From Lachnospiraceae bacterium (GTDB taxonomy: Bacteria; Bacillota_A; Clostridia; Lachnospirales; Lachnospiraceae): a stretch of 15,067 nt of DNA. The notes below the pieces were generated by a model, which had not been told where the DNA came from, did no database searches, and saw only the letters and a list, made by a program, of their open reading frames with translations. Below, piece by piece: positions 7,322 to 15,010 of this stretch (positions are counted from its first letter, which is position 1; each line of letters starts with the position of its first letter). The position numbers and the translations under genes are program-made. The stretch covers positions 1-15,067 of the forward strand of contig JAGZJD010000057.1 in assembly GCA_018365895.1 (NCBI GenBank), given 5' to 3'.

Positions 7322-8009
7322 AAAATTACTTCCTTTGGTTTTTTCGGTGATGATTTGTACATTTCCGGTATCGGCTGCAAATGAAAATATAGCATTACTG
7401 GATGAACTGCAGACAGTCCAAACAGAGGAAGAGGGAAGCATTGAAATAGAATTGACAGACGGCGGAGTTGGAACAACAAAAGAGGATGTCGTTTTTGAAT
7501 ATGCAAAGGTAGCGGACGTTGTAGACGGAGAGTATGAGCTGCTGGAGGCTTATCAAGGAAGCGGGATAGACTTAAACGCAATTGAGACAGCGGAGCAATT
7601 AGAAGAGGCAGCTTTAGAGTTAAGCGCTTACAAAACTTCAGACGGAAGCTGCACGACAGATGCGGATGGAAAAGCGATCATAAAAGATTTAGATGTTGGA
7701 GTGTATCTTTTATATGCTTCAGAACACAAAAGATACGATGATATCACACCGCTTTTGATTGCAATCCCTACGTGGGGAGAGCAAGAAGGAGACATGCTCT
7801 ATGATGTAAAAGTGATTCCAAAGCACACTCCGGTTCCACCAGGGAAAATCATCGCAGACACACCGGATAGTGAACGAGATCATGTAAAAACTGGTGATAA
7901 CGTTAATATTGCTCTTTGCATGGCAGGAGTAATTGTAGGAGCTACTCTTATAGGAACTATGCTGGCATTTTTTTATCAGAAAAGGAAGAAAAATTATGAA
8001 GAGAAATAA
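7302..8009 (+). CDS. Small pilin-like surface protein, atypical sorting signal
   Basis: 235 residues. A signal peptide covers about 1-24 (ending VSA). The mature part is acidic and has a CnaB-like pattern: a 'SIEIELTDG' strand near the start and 'TTDADGKAIIKDLDVGVYLLYA' style strands near residues 110-135, like the end of a collagen-binding B fold. The usual E-box is replaced by LYASEHKRYD, so an internal isopeptide bond is doubtful. The C-terminus has VKTGD (195-199), a hydrophobic helix and KKRKK. This has the layout of a cell-wall sorting signal, with VKTGD in place of LPXTG. It may be the base or minor pilin of the fibre, attached by the adjacent sortase or by a housekeeping sortase. It overlaps the sortase gene by 20 bases. 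Confidence 0.75.
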   Translation: MKHKKIKKLLPLVFSVMICTFPVSAANENIALLDELQTVQTEEEGSIEIELTDGGVGTTKEDVVFEYAKVADVVDGEYELLEAYQGSGIDLNAIETAEQLEEAALELSAYKTSDGSCTTDADGKAIIKDLDVGVYLLYASEHKRYDDITPLLIAIPTWGEQEGDMLYDVKVIPKHTPVPPGKIIADTPDSERDHVKTGDNVNIALCMAGVIVGATLIGTMLAFFYQKRKKNYEEK

Positions 8010-9024
8010 ATGGCTGGCAGGTATGCTGGGACTTTTATTGATTGGTACAGTATCTTTTCCAACACAGGCAAAAGATACTGACATCAGAGAAAAGACAATT
8101 ACATATCAGACCAAAGACAAAGAGGAAGAAAAATCCTTTCCGGAAACAGAAACATTTGATGGAAATAAATATGTGCTAAAGAATGTGACATATGAAAGTC
8201 TTACGTCAGAACCGGAAAAGGAGAAGAAAGTAGTAGAGTATACCGAAAAATCTGATCCGATTGTGAAAGGAAGCGAATATCAATTTCCGGAAGAAAAAAC
8301 AGTAGATGGAATCGTTTATAAATTGAAGGAAATTACAGAACAGGAAAGTGAACCTTATAAACAAAGTGTATCAGCTTACAATGAGTATCAATACGAGATT
8401 TCACATTCGTCTGCGCCACAGACGAAAGAGGTTTCTGTGAAAAATGAAAAAACGGGGGGAATGGAAACGGTAACATGCAGCCTTTCTGCAGTACGTCTTA
8501 TAGACCATGTTTGGATTGATTCTGATATTGATATTACATTCCAAGGATACGACCGGAATGCAATTGAATGGCAGGGATTGGTATTTCCAAACGACAGAGG
8601 AGCAAACGCTCCTTTGCAGGGATATGAAGAACAACTGCTGGCATCCGTAGGGCTTGGGACAGATGGCAAGGTAAAAAACACATACTATACATCGGATATT
8701 TACACGAATGCAGATGGTGTGGTATGTCGAGATGCACGTGCAAATATTCAAAAACTTGTTCCGGTATATCGTGCCGAATATCAAGGTGAGATTACTACAC
8801 CACACATAGTGAAAACTGCGTTGTACCAAGGAGAGCAGGAAGTGGACAGCGAAACAGATATTAATTACACGATAGAAGCTACGGCAGTTTATCAAAAAGT
8901 TGACAACCAATTATCTTACATACTTGCAGGAGTAGGAATTTTGGTTGGTGTGGCTTTAATCATAATAATTTTAATGATACTTGCGAAGAAGAGAAAGGAG
9001 AAACAGGAACATGCAGCAACTTAA
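7996..9024 (+). CDS. Secreted single-pass membrane protein with duplicated N-terminal motif
   Basis: 342 residues. A signal peptide covers about 1-25 (MKRNKWLAGMLGLLL..TQA). A long extracellular part and a C-terminal transmembrane helix (about 308-331) with a basic tail (KKRKEK) follow, so the bulk faces outward. No LPXTG is present. Residues about 33-75 and 78-118 look like two copies of one unit: 'ITYQTKDKE..ETFDGNKYVLKNVTYES' and 'VVEYTEKSD..KTVDGIVYKLKEITEQES'. I do not recognise the family. Position between the pilus genes and the secretion channel, with 14-base overlaps on both sides, suggests a cell-surface partner of the conjugation apparatus. Ribosome site AAAGGAAG at 7981-7988 supports the start. 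Confidence 0.75.
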   Translation: MKRNKWLAGMLGLLLIGTVSFPTQAKDTDIREKTITYQTKDKEEEKSFPETETFDGNKYVLKNVTYESLTSEPEKEKKVVEYTEKSDPIVKGSEYQFPEEKTVDGIVYKLKEITEQESEPYKQSVSAYNEYQYEISHSSAPQTKEVSVKNEKTGGMETVTCSLSAVRLIDHVWIDSDIDITFQGYDRNAIEWQGLVFPNDRGANAPLQGYEEQLLASVGLGTDGKVKNTYYTSDIYTNADGVVCRDARANIQKLVPVYRAEYQGEITTPHIVKTALYQGEQEVDSETDINYTIEATAVYQKVDNQLSYILAGVGILVGVALIIIILMILAKKRKEKQEHAAT

Positions 9025-9241
9025 GACAATGATAGAGGGATTTGTAAATAAAAATGTGCTTCCTTTGGGAGTAACAGCTATATTTGTCGTGATTGTAATT
9101 ATGGGATTTGCCTTTCTTGCGCCGGGACATAAAGCAAAGGAATGGGCAAAAGAGCATGTGCTCTGGCTGATTATCGGTGCAGCTTTGATTTATACAGGAT
9201 CAAGCTGGGCGACGGATATTGCAGCAAGCTTTGGATTTTAG
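9011..9241 (+). CDS. Small two-helix VirB2/TrbC-like conjugation protein
   Basis: 76 residues with two hydrophobic segments, at about 16-37 (LPLGVTAIFVVIVIMGFAFLA) and 50-70 (LWLIIGAALIYTGSSWATDIA), joined by a charged loop PGHKAKEWAKEH. Size, topology and position just before the coupling ATPase fit the VirB2/TrbC pilin-like proteins of Gram-positive type IV secretion systems. The loop is a pattern I associate with that group, but the identity rests on features rather than a firm match. The start is ATG 9011, with AAAGGAG at 8994-9000. Earlier in-frame codons lie inside the preceding gene. It overlaps that gene by 14 bases. A palindrome (9251) follows its stop codon. Confidence 0.65.
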   Translation: MQQLKTMIEGFVNKNVLPLGVTAIFVVIVIMGFAFLAPGHKAKEWAKEHVLWLIIGAALIYTGSSWATDIAASFGF

Positions 9242-9250
9242 AAAAAACAA

Positions 9251-9268
9251 GGGGACAAATTTGTCCCC
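9251..9268 (+). repeat. Perfect 18-bp intercistronic palindrome, copy 1
   Basis: GGGGACAAATTTGTCCCC is identical to its reverse complement and forms a seven-base-pair stem with a four-base loop (GGGGACA-AATT-TGTCCCC). It starts 10 bases after the stop of the VirB2-like gene and ends 22 bases before the coupling-protein start. The + strand has no T run after it. On the - strand a T-rich stretch (the complement of 9241-9250) would follow, so it could also end antisense transcription. A near copy occurs at 14435. Confidence 0.85.
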
Positions 9269-9290
9269 CTTACAAAAAACAGGAAAAAAT

Positions 9291-11531
9291 ATGAGAAAAA
9301 ATAAATGGAAAAATGAACTGGTCAATCCCTTAAAAGATAAGGGGCGGACAATGAAATTGGAATACTTCTTGTCAAATAATTATGTACTTACCGTATTGAT
9401 GATCGTGTTAGATCTATTTGTAATATTAGGCGGGACATATCTAATCCATCTATTGAAACAGCTTCCATCCATTTTGCTTGGACATGGTACTTTAGAAGGA
9501 ATATTTTCGCTTGTACATATGATTCCGAATTTAGCGGAAGTAACCATGCAGGAAGTAGGAATAGTGTTGATCGGCTTGGTAATACTGGATACTGTTTTGG
9601 TCATCCGAATCAAGTTATCCTGGTCTGAAACACATTTTAATGTAGGACAAAAAGGTGTCTCTCGATTTACAAACGAAGATGAGATTAAGCAGCAATATAA
9701 GGCGATTGAGCCGCTTGAAACTCCTTATCCGGGAAATCCGGGCATCTTAATTTCTAGAATCGGTGAGACATTTTATATAGATGATTCGGTTGTGAATAAC
9801 CTGATTCTTGGAATCACACGTTCCGGAAAAGGAGAGACACTTGTAAAGTCCAGTATAGAGAGTTATTCAAGAGCTGAATTTCAACCAAGCGTGATTATAA
9901 ATGATAACAAGCTGGAGCATTATAAAGTATTTGCTTCAGCGTTGGAAAAAAGAGGATATAAAGTATATCTGCTAAATGCATCTAATCCCAAGTATTCCAT
10001 GGGATTTAATTTACTTAGTGTTGCAGTGAAGTTCTATAAGCAGAAAGATTATGATATGGCAGAACAGGTTGTAAATTCTTTGACACATTCTTTTTTTGAT
10101 GTGGATGGAGCAAAAGGCGATATGGTGTACTTTGTCAGTGCAGCTGCCGCATTATGTAGCGCGATGATACTTGCAAGTATTATAGATGCATTCCGGGCAG
10201 ATGAAGAAGAAAATCAGAAACGATATGAAATATGGTCTTATCTGACCGAAGAAGCAAAGAAAGAACATCCCTTTCATTATCGGAACGATAATGAAAAGAC
10301 CATTAATTTTTACAGCATTTTAATAAATTTTGGAAAATTAGTAGAAAAGCCTGTTAATAAAACTGGAACTCGTACACTTTTGGATGTTTACTTTGAGCAG
10401 CGTCCAGTGGATGATCGGGCAAGAATGAAGTTTTTAGGCGTGAAAGTTGCTCCGGGAAAAACGAAAGCAGGAGTTTTTTCAGAAATGCTGAGAGAATTAG
10501 ATATCTTTACCCTTCGGAATGTCGCAATGATGACGGCAGAGAGCAGTATAGATATGGAAGAGATTGGATTCGGGGAACGTCCAATTGCAGTATTTCTTGC
10601 AACACCATCCTATGATAGCTCGCTTTATAAATTGCCAACCATTTTTATCCGGCAGATGTATTATATACTTGGAAAGATGTGTGATGATGGAAAAGGAAAA
10701 TGTGCTCGGCAGGTAAAAGTCATCTTGGACGAGGCAGGAAATATGCCGAATATTGAGTTGATGAAAATAATGACGACAATGGGACTTGGACAAAATATTT
10801 CGTTTGACTTGTATTTACAGAATTATGAACAGCTAGAAGAGATTTATGGAAAACAGATTGCAGAAACGATCAAAGGGAATTGTGGAAATCACTTTTATCT
10901 GCAGACAAACTCAGAGGAAACCTCAAAAAGTTTCTCGAATATGCTCGGTAGCAAATCAATTGTAAACGTGCAGAGAGCAGGAAGCAAGTTGTCGTTTCAT
11001 AAATATTATACGGAATCCATTGACGAACGACCATTGTTAAATCACAACGAACTCATGGAACTTCAGGAAGGTGAGATTGTTATCTTCCGGCGTTCAAAGA
11101 GAAGAGATTTAAAAGGAAACAAGATTAAACCAAGACCTATTTTTAACTCTGTAGAAAATGGAAGGTATTTTTGGTATGCATATGAATATTTTCCAAAAGA
11201 AACATATCCGCATCCAAATGATGTGAATTTTATGGATATCTGCAAAGAAAGCCGGGTGGGGATCCGACTAGATGAAAGGGTATGGGATATTGCAAAAAGT
11301 TTTCAGATGTTTCAGGAGGCAGACAGAAACAAAGTGCAAAGGCTGTCTGACTTTCCGGCTTATGAAGAATTAGAACCATTGCTTTATAACGCATTTGGAA
11401 AAGATATGGAGGAAAAATATGGAATTGGAAGAGAGATGACAATTGCAGAATTTACAGATTGTTTAAACCGGATAGAACTTCCGGAGATACAGAAAACACT
11501 CTTTTTGGAAACGCTCCAAAAAGCAGGATAG
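9291..11531 (+). CDS. VirD4/TraG-like type IV coupling protein (TrsK type)
   Basis: 746 residues. Two N-terminal transmembrane helices (about 25-50 and 87-108) anchor it. The ATPase part has Walker A GITRSGKGET (174-183) and Walker B VKVILDEAGN (475-484), followed by the expected 'GQNISFDLYLQNYEQLEEIYG' coupling-protein region. These proteins bring the relaxase-DNA complex to the secretion channel at the inner face of the membrane and hydrolyse ATP. Length and motif spacing are normal for Gram-positive VirD4 proteins, so it looks intact. ATG 9291 (weak AGGA site) is chosen. ATG 9351, with AAGGGG at 9339-9344, is a credible alternative that still keeps both helices. A palindrome lies 22 bases upstream, and the VirB6-like gene starts eight bases after the stop. 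Confidence 0.92.
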   Translation: MRKNKWKNELVNPLKDKGRTMKLEYFLSNNYVLTVLMIVLDLFVILGGTYLIHLLKQLPSILLGHGTLEGIFSLVHMIPNLAEVTMQEVGIVLIGLVILDTVLVIRIKLSWSETHFNVGQKGVSRFTNEDEIKQQYKAIEPLETPYPGNPGILISRIGETFYIDDSVVNNLILGITRSGKGETLVKSSIESYSRAEFQPSVIINDNKLEHYKVFASALEKRGYKVYLLNASNPKYSMGFNLLSVAVKFYKQKDYDMAEQVVNSLTHSFFDVDGAKGDMVYFVSAAAALCSAMILASIIDAFRADEEENQKRYEIWSYLTEEAKKEHPFHYRNDNEKTINFYSILINFGKLVEKPVNKTGTRTLLDVYFEQRPVDDRARMKFLGVKVAPGKTKAGVFSEMLRELDIFTLRNVAMMTAESSIDMEEIGFGERPIAVFLATPSYDSSLYKLPTIFIRQMYYILGKMCDDGKGKCARQVKVILDEAGNMPNIELMKIMTTMGLGQNISFDLYLQNYEQLEEIYGKQIAETIKGNCGNHFYLQTNSEETSKSFSNMLGSKSIVNVQRAGSKLSFHKYYTESIDERPLLNHNELMELQEGEIVIFRRSKRRDLKGNKIKPRPIFNSVENGRYFWYAYEYFPKETYPHPNDVNFMDICKESRVGIRLDERVWDIAKSFQMFQEADRNKVQRLSDFPAYEELEPLLYNAFGKDMEEKYGIGREMTIAEFTDCLNRIELPEIQKTLFLETLQKAG

Positions 11532-11539
11532 GAGGCGTT

Positions 11540-13585
11540 ATGTCAGAAGCACAGATTATAGAATTTTTAAAATTAAATTCTGATTTTTTCAGTACGAATG
11601 ATATCATCCTTACCGCAGTAAGGACAGTAGGATGGCTGTTGGTAAAGGGATTGTCACTGTTACTTGATTGTTGCATTACGCTGTACGATTGGACGTTTGG
11701 TCTGATTGATATTACAAGATGGTCTGTTTTAGAAAATTACCTGAGTGATTACAAACCACTGATACAGGCAATTATGATGGCTTCTCTTGTCATTCTTGGA
11801 TTCATGTATATGTTTGGGAAGAACAAAAAGCATAATGTAATCCACAGTGTTTTGATTTTGATGGTAGTAATGTCGGCGTCGACAACCATTTTTACAGAAC
11901 TGAACCGATTTTCCATTGCTTTTAAAGATGCAGCATTATCCGGGGGAAGTACGGTTAACGGAACAGAATTAATCCGTACCAATTTGTATGATCTTTACTA
12001 TATTGATTCCAAGATTGGACTGGAAAATTTGAATAGTAAAGGAAAAATCCCACAGAGTACGTCTTTCAGTGAAACGGACGTAGATTACATCAATATTGGT
12101 GAAATACTCGATCCGGGAACAGATGGATTGTCTAAAAATGCAGAAAGCATTTTAAAGAAACGGTTGATGCCTATAGGAAATGGGGAATATGGTTTGATAG
12201 ATGCCAAAGACGGAGTTGCATGGACAGACTTCGGAAATACCTATTATTACCGGTACACGTTTCACTATGGTACATATTATTTAACTGCAGCTGCAGCAAT
12301 TTTGATCTATATCTGTCTTGCATATAAGAATACAAGAGTGATTTATGAAATTTTTGTAAGTCGTATTCTAGTTGGTTTATATGCTGCGAACCTTTCCTCT
12401 TCAAGAAAAGTGGTAAAAATATTGGAGAGTATTCGAGATAGTTATTTTGCGCTCTGTTTTACGGCAATTAGTTTGAAATCCTATTTTCTTTTTGTGGAAT
12501 ACGTCAATTCCAAGACAGAAATTAACGGATTGGCAAGGGGAATCATCATTTTATTTATTGCTTGGTGTGTCATTGATGGAGCGAATATCATAGAAAAATT
12601 AACAGGTGTAGATGCTGGCTTAAGCAGCATGACAGGCAAATTGATTGCTGCATATCATATGATGCGAGGGGCAGGACAAACTGTCCAGCAGGCGAGACAG
12701 TTCCACATGATGAAAGAGCAAAGAGATGCGATGAGAAATATGCAGGCAACAAGCCAAGGCGGTGGAACTGGCAAGACTGCAGGAGACAGCTTTAAAAACA
12801 TGGAACAGAACGGTGATCATAACCAAAATTCAAACAATACTCAGCAGATGGAAGAAAATTTAAAAGGAGCCAGTGGAATGGAGAACCGGCAAGGAGATTC
12901 TTTTGATGAGATGTCACAAAGCATTGAAAATGAGATGCAATCAGAACAAATGAACAATATGAATGAAGACTTCCGAATGCAGGACGATAGCACTGATGAA
13001 ATATTGCATCAGAACATGGAGCAGTCAATGGAACAGAATGGTGCTCATAACCAAAATTCAAACAGTACTCAGCAGATGGAAGAAAATGTAAAGGGAGCAG
13101 ATGGAATGGAGAACCGGCAAGGAAATTCTTTTGATGAAATGTCACATCAGAACATGGAGCAAGAAGAGCATGGGACAGAGCAAGTTTCCAGAATGGAAGA
13201 GCAAGGGACAACAGAGAATTTAACATCTGCAGGAGAAGTGACATCGAAAGAACCTTTTTCTGATCAGGAAGAAAAGCCGGAGAAGAATAATGTGAATGAT
13301 ATGCATGCGGCGGATCAGAAGCAGACAAATGGATTTGAATCACAACAGACGAACAGGAAGCAGCCATTCACTTATGAAGAGCCGAAAAATATGTTTGAGA
13401 AATGGGAAAATAAAACGGACAGTAGGAAGGTTTCAAATCATGCAGATGTAAATAGAGCAAGTACGTCTGCAATGAGAGAGAGAACACCAATGCAGGAACA
13501 GAGGAAATATGCAGAAAACTCCCCAAAAAGAAAAGAAAGAGGAAAGTCTGATTTTCCGGAAACAGAAAGGAGAAAGAAACGATAA
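11540..13585 (+). CDS. VirB6/TrbL-like channel protein with long hydrophilic tail (TrsL type)
   Basis: 681 residues. The N-terminal ~370 residues have about six hydrophobic helices (near WLLVKGLSLLLDCCITL, AIMMASLVILGFMYMFG, VLILMVVMSASTTIF, AAAAILIYICLAY, ALCFTAISLKSYFLF, IIILFIAWCVIDG). This matches the polytopic VirB6/TrbL component of the secretion channel, which fits its place next to the coupling protein. The C-terminal ~300 residues are highly polar, rich in Gln, Asn, Glu and Met, and contain a 119-base in-frame duplication (residues about 421-460 and 497-536). Such tails are common in Gram-positive VirB6-like proteins, but their length varies. AGGAGG at 11530-11535, only four bases from the ATG, fixes the start. 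It is the third channel gene in a row and its stop is adjacent to the next ATG. Confidence 0.85.
   Translation: MSEAQIIEFLKLNSDFFSTNDIILTAVRTVGWLLVKGLSLLLDCCITLYDWTFGLIDITRWSVLENYLSDYKPLIQAIMMASLVILGFMYMFGKNKKHNVIHSVLILMVVMSASTTIFTELNRFSIAFKDAALSGGSTVNGTELIRTNLYDLYYIDSKIGLENLNSKGKIPQSTSFSETDVDYINIGEILDPGTDGLSKNAESILKKRLMPIGNGEYGLIDAKDGVAWTDFGNTYYYRYTFHYGTYYLTAAAAILIYICLAYKNTRVIYEIFVSRILVGLYAANLSSSRKVVKILESIRDSYFALCFTAISLKSYFLFVEYVNSKTEINGLARGIIILFIAWCVIDGANIIEKLTGVDAGLSSMTGKLIAAYHMMRGAGQTVQQARQFHMMKEQRDAMRNMQATSQGGGTGKTAGDSFKNMEQNGDHNQNSNNTQQMEENLKGASGMENRQGDSFDEMSQSIENEMQSEQMNNMNEDFRMQDDSTDEILHQNMEQSMEQNGAHNQNSNSTQQMEENVKGADGMENRQGNSFDEMSHQNMEQEEHGTEQVSRMEEQGTTENLTSAGEVTSKEPFSDQEEKPEKNNVNDMHAADQKQTNGFESQQTNRKQPFTYEEPKNMFEKWENKTDSRKVSNHADVNRASTSAMRERTPMQEQRKYAENSPKRKERGKSDFPETERRKKR
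12800..12918 (+). repeat. 119-bp direct repeat, copy 1 (VirB6-like tail)
   Basis: Begins ATGGAACAGAA and ends GATGAGATGTCACA. It matches the copy at 13028-13146 with about ten substitutions and no gaps by eye. The offset is 228 bases (76 codons), so both copies are read in the same frame. It encodes the MEQNG..NRQGDSFDEM unit of the polar tail. Confidence 0.9.
13028..13146 (+). repeat. 119-bp direct repeat, copy 2 (VirB6-like tail)
   Basis: Second copy of the unit at 12800-12918, in frame. A smaller repeat, CATCAGAACATGGAGCA, flanks it at 13007-13023 and 13145-13161, which suggests repeated slippage or recombination in this tail. Confidence 0.9.
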
Positions 13586-13936
13586 ATGAGGTATTTGGTT
13601 ACAAAAGAGATTAAATCGGAAACACAGGTGATTTGGAAATTATATCTTCAGGATTTTGTGTTTTTATCCGTTTGGATATTTCTCTGTTTGAACCTGAAAG
13701 AAAATGTACATGAGTATCTGCAGATACCATATTTGATTTTTTCCGGAATGATTGGCATATGTTTGATGATTCCGGCAGTTGGGAATCCGAAACGCCGGAT
13801 ATATCAGGCGATTGCATTATACCTATTAAAACCCAAAAAAGTAATTGGTTTTCGGAAAAAGGAGATAAAACATGAAGAAGAAAGAGAAACAAGAAGTTTT
13901 GGATATCAGGGAAGATATTCCAATTCGAAGATATGA
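13586..13936 (+). CDS. DUF5592/TrsC-like conjugation membrane protein
   Basis: 116 residues. It opens MRYLVTKEIKSETQVIWKLYLQDF, a pattern I recognise from the DUF5592 family of Gram-positive conjugation loci. Two transmembrane helices follow at about 25-44 and 51-68, then 'NPKRRIYQAI', a conserved-looking cytoplasmic segment. These small proteins sit directly before the TrsD and TrsE (VirB4) genes and are thought to act like VirB3/PrgI, tethering the ATPase to the membrane; that role is family-level inference. The ATG follows the previous TAA immediately. AAGGAG lies 13 bases upstream, a long spacing, so translation may depend on coupling. Its last 65 bases overlap the next gene. Confidence 0.75.
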   Translation: MRYLVTKEIKSETQVIWKLYLQDFVFLSVWIFLCLNLKENVHEYLQIPYLIFSGMIGICLMIPAVGNPKRRIYQAIALYLLKPKKVIGFRKKEIKHEEERETRSFGYQGRYSNSKI

Positions 13937-14432
13937 TAAACAAAAGAAATGTTTTCAGCGGGAGAATGGAAGCTACAGCAATCTTTATCAGATCATTCCA
14001 AGGGATTTGGTAAATTCAGATGTGGATGAGATTGAAATGGATTGTTTTAAATGGGCGAAATTCCTTAAGATCTATGGGTTGGATATTGAAATCATATCCA
14101 TGATGTTTCCCTGTAATACGCATACACAACAGGAGTATTGGAAAAAACGAATGCGGAATAACACCAATCCCCTGTACCATGAAATGATAAAGAGAAAACT
14201 TGCGGAATTAGAGTATCGGGAAAAACATGCAGTTACAAAGCAATTTTTTATTCAGGTTTTCTTTGCAGATGACAATGAAAGAAAAGAATCTATAAGACTG
14301 ATTGACAGTATTTTGGGAATTGTTCCGGAAGAGGAAAGAAGAACCGGAATGGAAATACTGAAAGAAATCCCCGAAAAGAAAAAAAGACAGATTTTATATA
14401 AATTGGGCAATAAAAACTCACGGATATTTTGA
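13872..14432 (+). CDS. TrsD-like conjugation protein
   Basis: 186 residues, soluble, with no membrane helix. The order of motifs (DIPIRRYDKQKKCF, GSYSNLYQIIPRDLVNSD, KIYGLDIEIISMMFPC, KRKLAELEYREKHA and the C-terminal KKRQILYKLGNKNS) follows the TrsD protein of staphylococcal pSK41/pGO1-type plasmids as I remember it. Its fold resembles the N-terminal part of VirB4 proteins, and it normally precedes the TrsE ATPase. Function is not established; a cytoplasmic partner of the ATPase is likely. The start is strongly supported by AAAAAGGAG (13856-13864), seven bases upstream, although it makes a 65-base overlap with the previous gene. The stop is followed within three bases by the second palindrome. 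Confidence 0.8.
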   Translation: MKKKEKQEVLDIREDIPIRRYDKQKKCFQRENGSYSNLYQIIPRDLVNSDVDEIEMDCFKWAKFLKIYGLDIEIISMMFPCNTHTQQEYWKKRMRNNTNPLYHEMIKRKLAELEYREKHAVTKQFFIQVFFADDNERKESIRLIDSILGIVPEEERRTGMEILKEIPEKKKRQILYKLGNKNSRIF

Positions 14433-14434
14433 GA

Positions 14435-14454
14435 AGGGGACAAAATTGTCCCCT
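14435..14454 (+). repeat. Intercistronic palindrome, copy 2
   Basis: AGGGGACAAAATTGTCCCCT forms an eight-base-pair stem (AGGGGACA/TGTCCCCT) with loop AAAT. The stem is the same as in the copy at 9251-9268. It lies between the TrsD stop (14430-14432) and the ribosome site AGGAGA (14458-14463) of the next gene, with no T run, so it is not a normal terminator. Confidence 0.85.
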
Positions 14455-14470
14455 AGTAGGAGAGAAAATC

Positions 14471-14986
14471 ATGTGGAAGAAATGGCGAAAAAGAGAGAAA
14501 GAGAAAATAGAGATTGTTGAGGATGAACAATTGTTACAGGAAATATCCCCGGCAGGCGACCTGTTGCACTATGAATCTTACTCAAGAACAGGAACAGGCT
14601 ATGAAGCTTGTGTACACATTTATGATTATCCGGAAGTACTGGATGATTATTGGCTGACGAATCCGTGCAATCAGGAAAATACGATTGTAACGATCAGTAT
14701 TCACAATGAGGATCAGAATGAAGTAAAAAAGAATCTGAATCGTTCTATTGAAGAGCAGGGATCAAGAAAAAAGTTTGCAAAAGAATATAAAGATTTTTAC
14801 GATGCAGCTGCAAGGGAAAGTGAAATGAAAGCACTTTATGATGAAATCAATTCGATGGGAGAAGTAATTAAAGCTGTTGCTATTCGTATTTTTGCAGCGG
14901 AATCGACAAAGCAAAAGCTGGAGAACTCTGTAGCAAAGGTAATCAAGTCATTAGAGGGGGATAATTATCCAATGTCATTAAGTTAA
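14471..14986 (+). CDS. Truncated VirB4-like ATPase (TrsE type), N-terminal piece only
   Basis: 171 residues from ATG 14471 (AGGAGA at 14458-14463); the in-frame TTG at 14429 lies within the previous gene and has no ribosome site. It contains the N-terminal TrsE/VirB4 pattern: ISPAGDLLHYES, TGTGYEACVHIYDYP, DYWLTNPCN, YDEINSMGEVIKAVAIRIF and KSLEGDNY. Full TrsE proteins are about 650-670 residues and carry Walker A and B motifs further on, as I recall. Here the frame ends PMSLS-stop soon after the conserved LEG, and no ATPase domain follows in any frame before the window ends. A terminator begins 24 bases later. The conserved-to-novel junction is near 14967. I infer interruption by an insertion or rearrangement. 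A natural split gene is possible. The fragment cannot hydrolyse ATP. Confidence 0.8.
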   Translation: MWKKWRKREKEKIEIVEDEQLLQEISPAGDLLHYESYSRTGTGYEACVHIYDYPEVLDDYWLTNPCNQENTIVTISIHNEDQNEVKKNLNRSIEEQGSRKKFAKEYKDFYDAAARESEMKALYDEINSMGEVIKAVAIRIFAAESTKQKLENSVAKVIKSLEGDNYPMSLS

Positions 14987-15010
14987 GATATTAAAAATGT
15001 ATTCTCTTAT

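Noticed and set aside
9251..9268. Palindrome as a + strand rho-independent terminator
   Set aside because: It is followed by CTTACAAAAAAC, not a T run, and the coupling-protein gene starts 22 bases on. It was kept as an intercistronic repeat instead.
1316..13943. Many long open frames on the - strand, for example 1316-1765, 4410-4796 and 12792-13367
   Set aside because: They lie opposite well-supported genes, have no ribosome sites or recognisable domains, and their Ser/Leu/Cys/Phe-rich composition is what antisense of this coding sequence gives.
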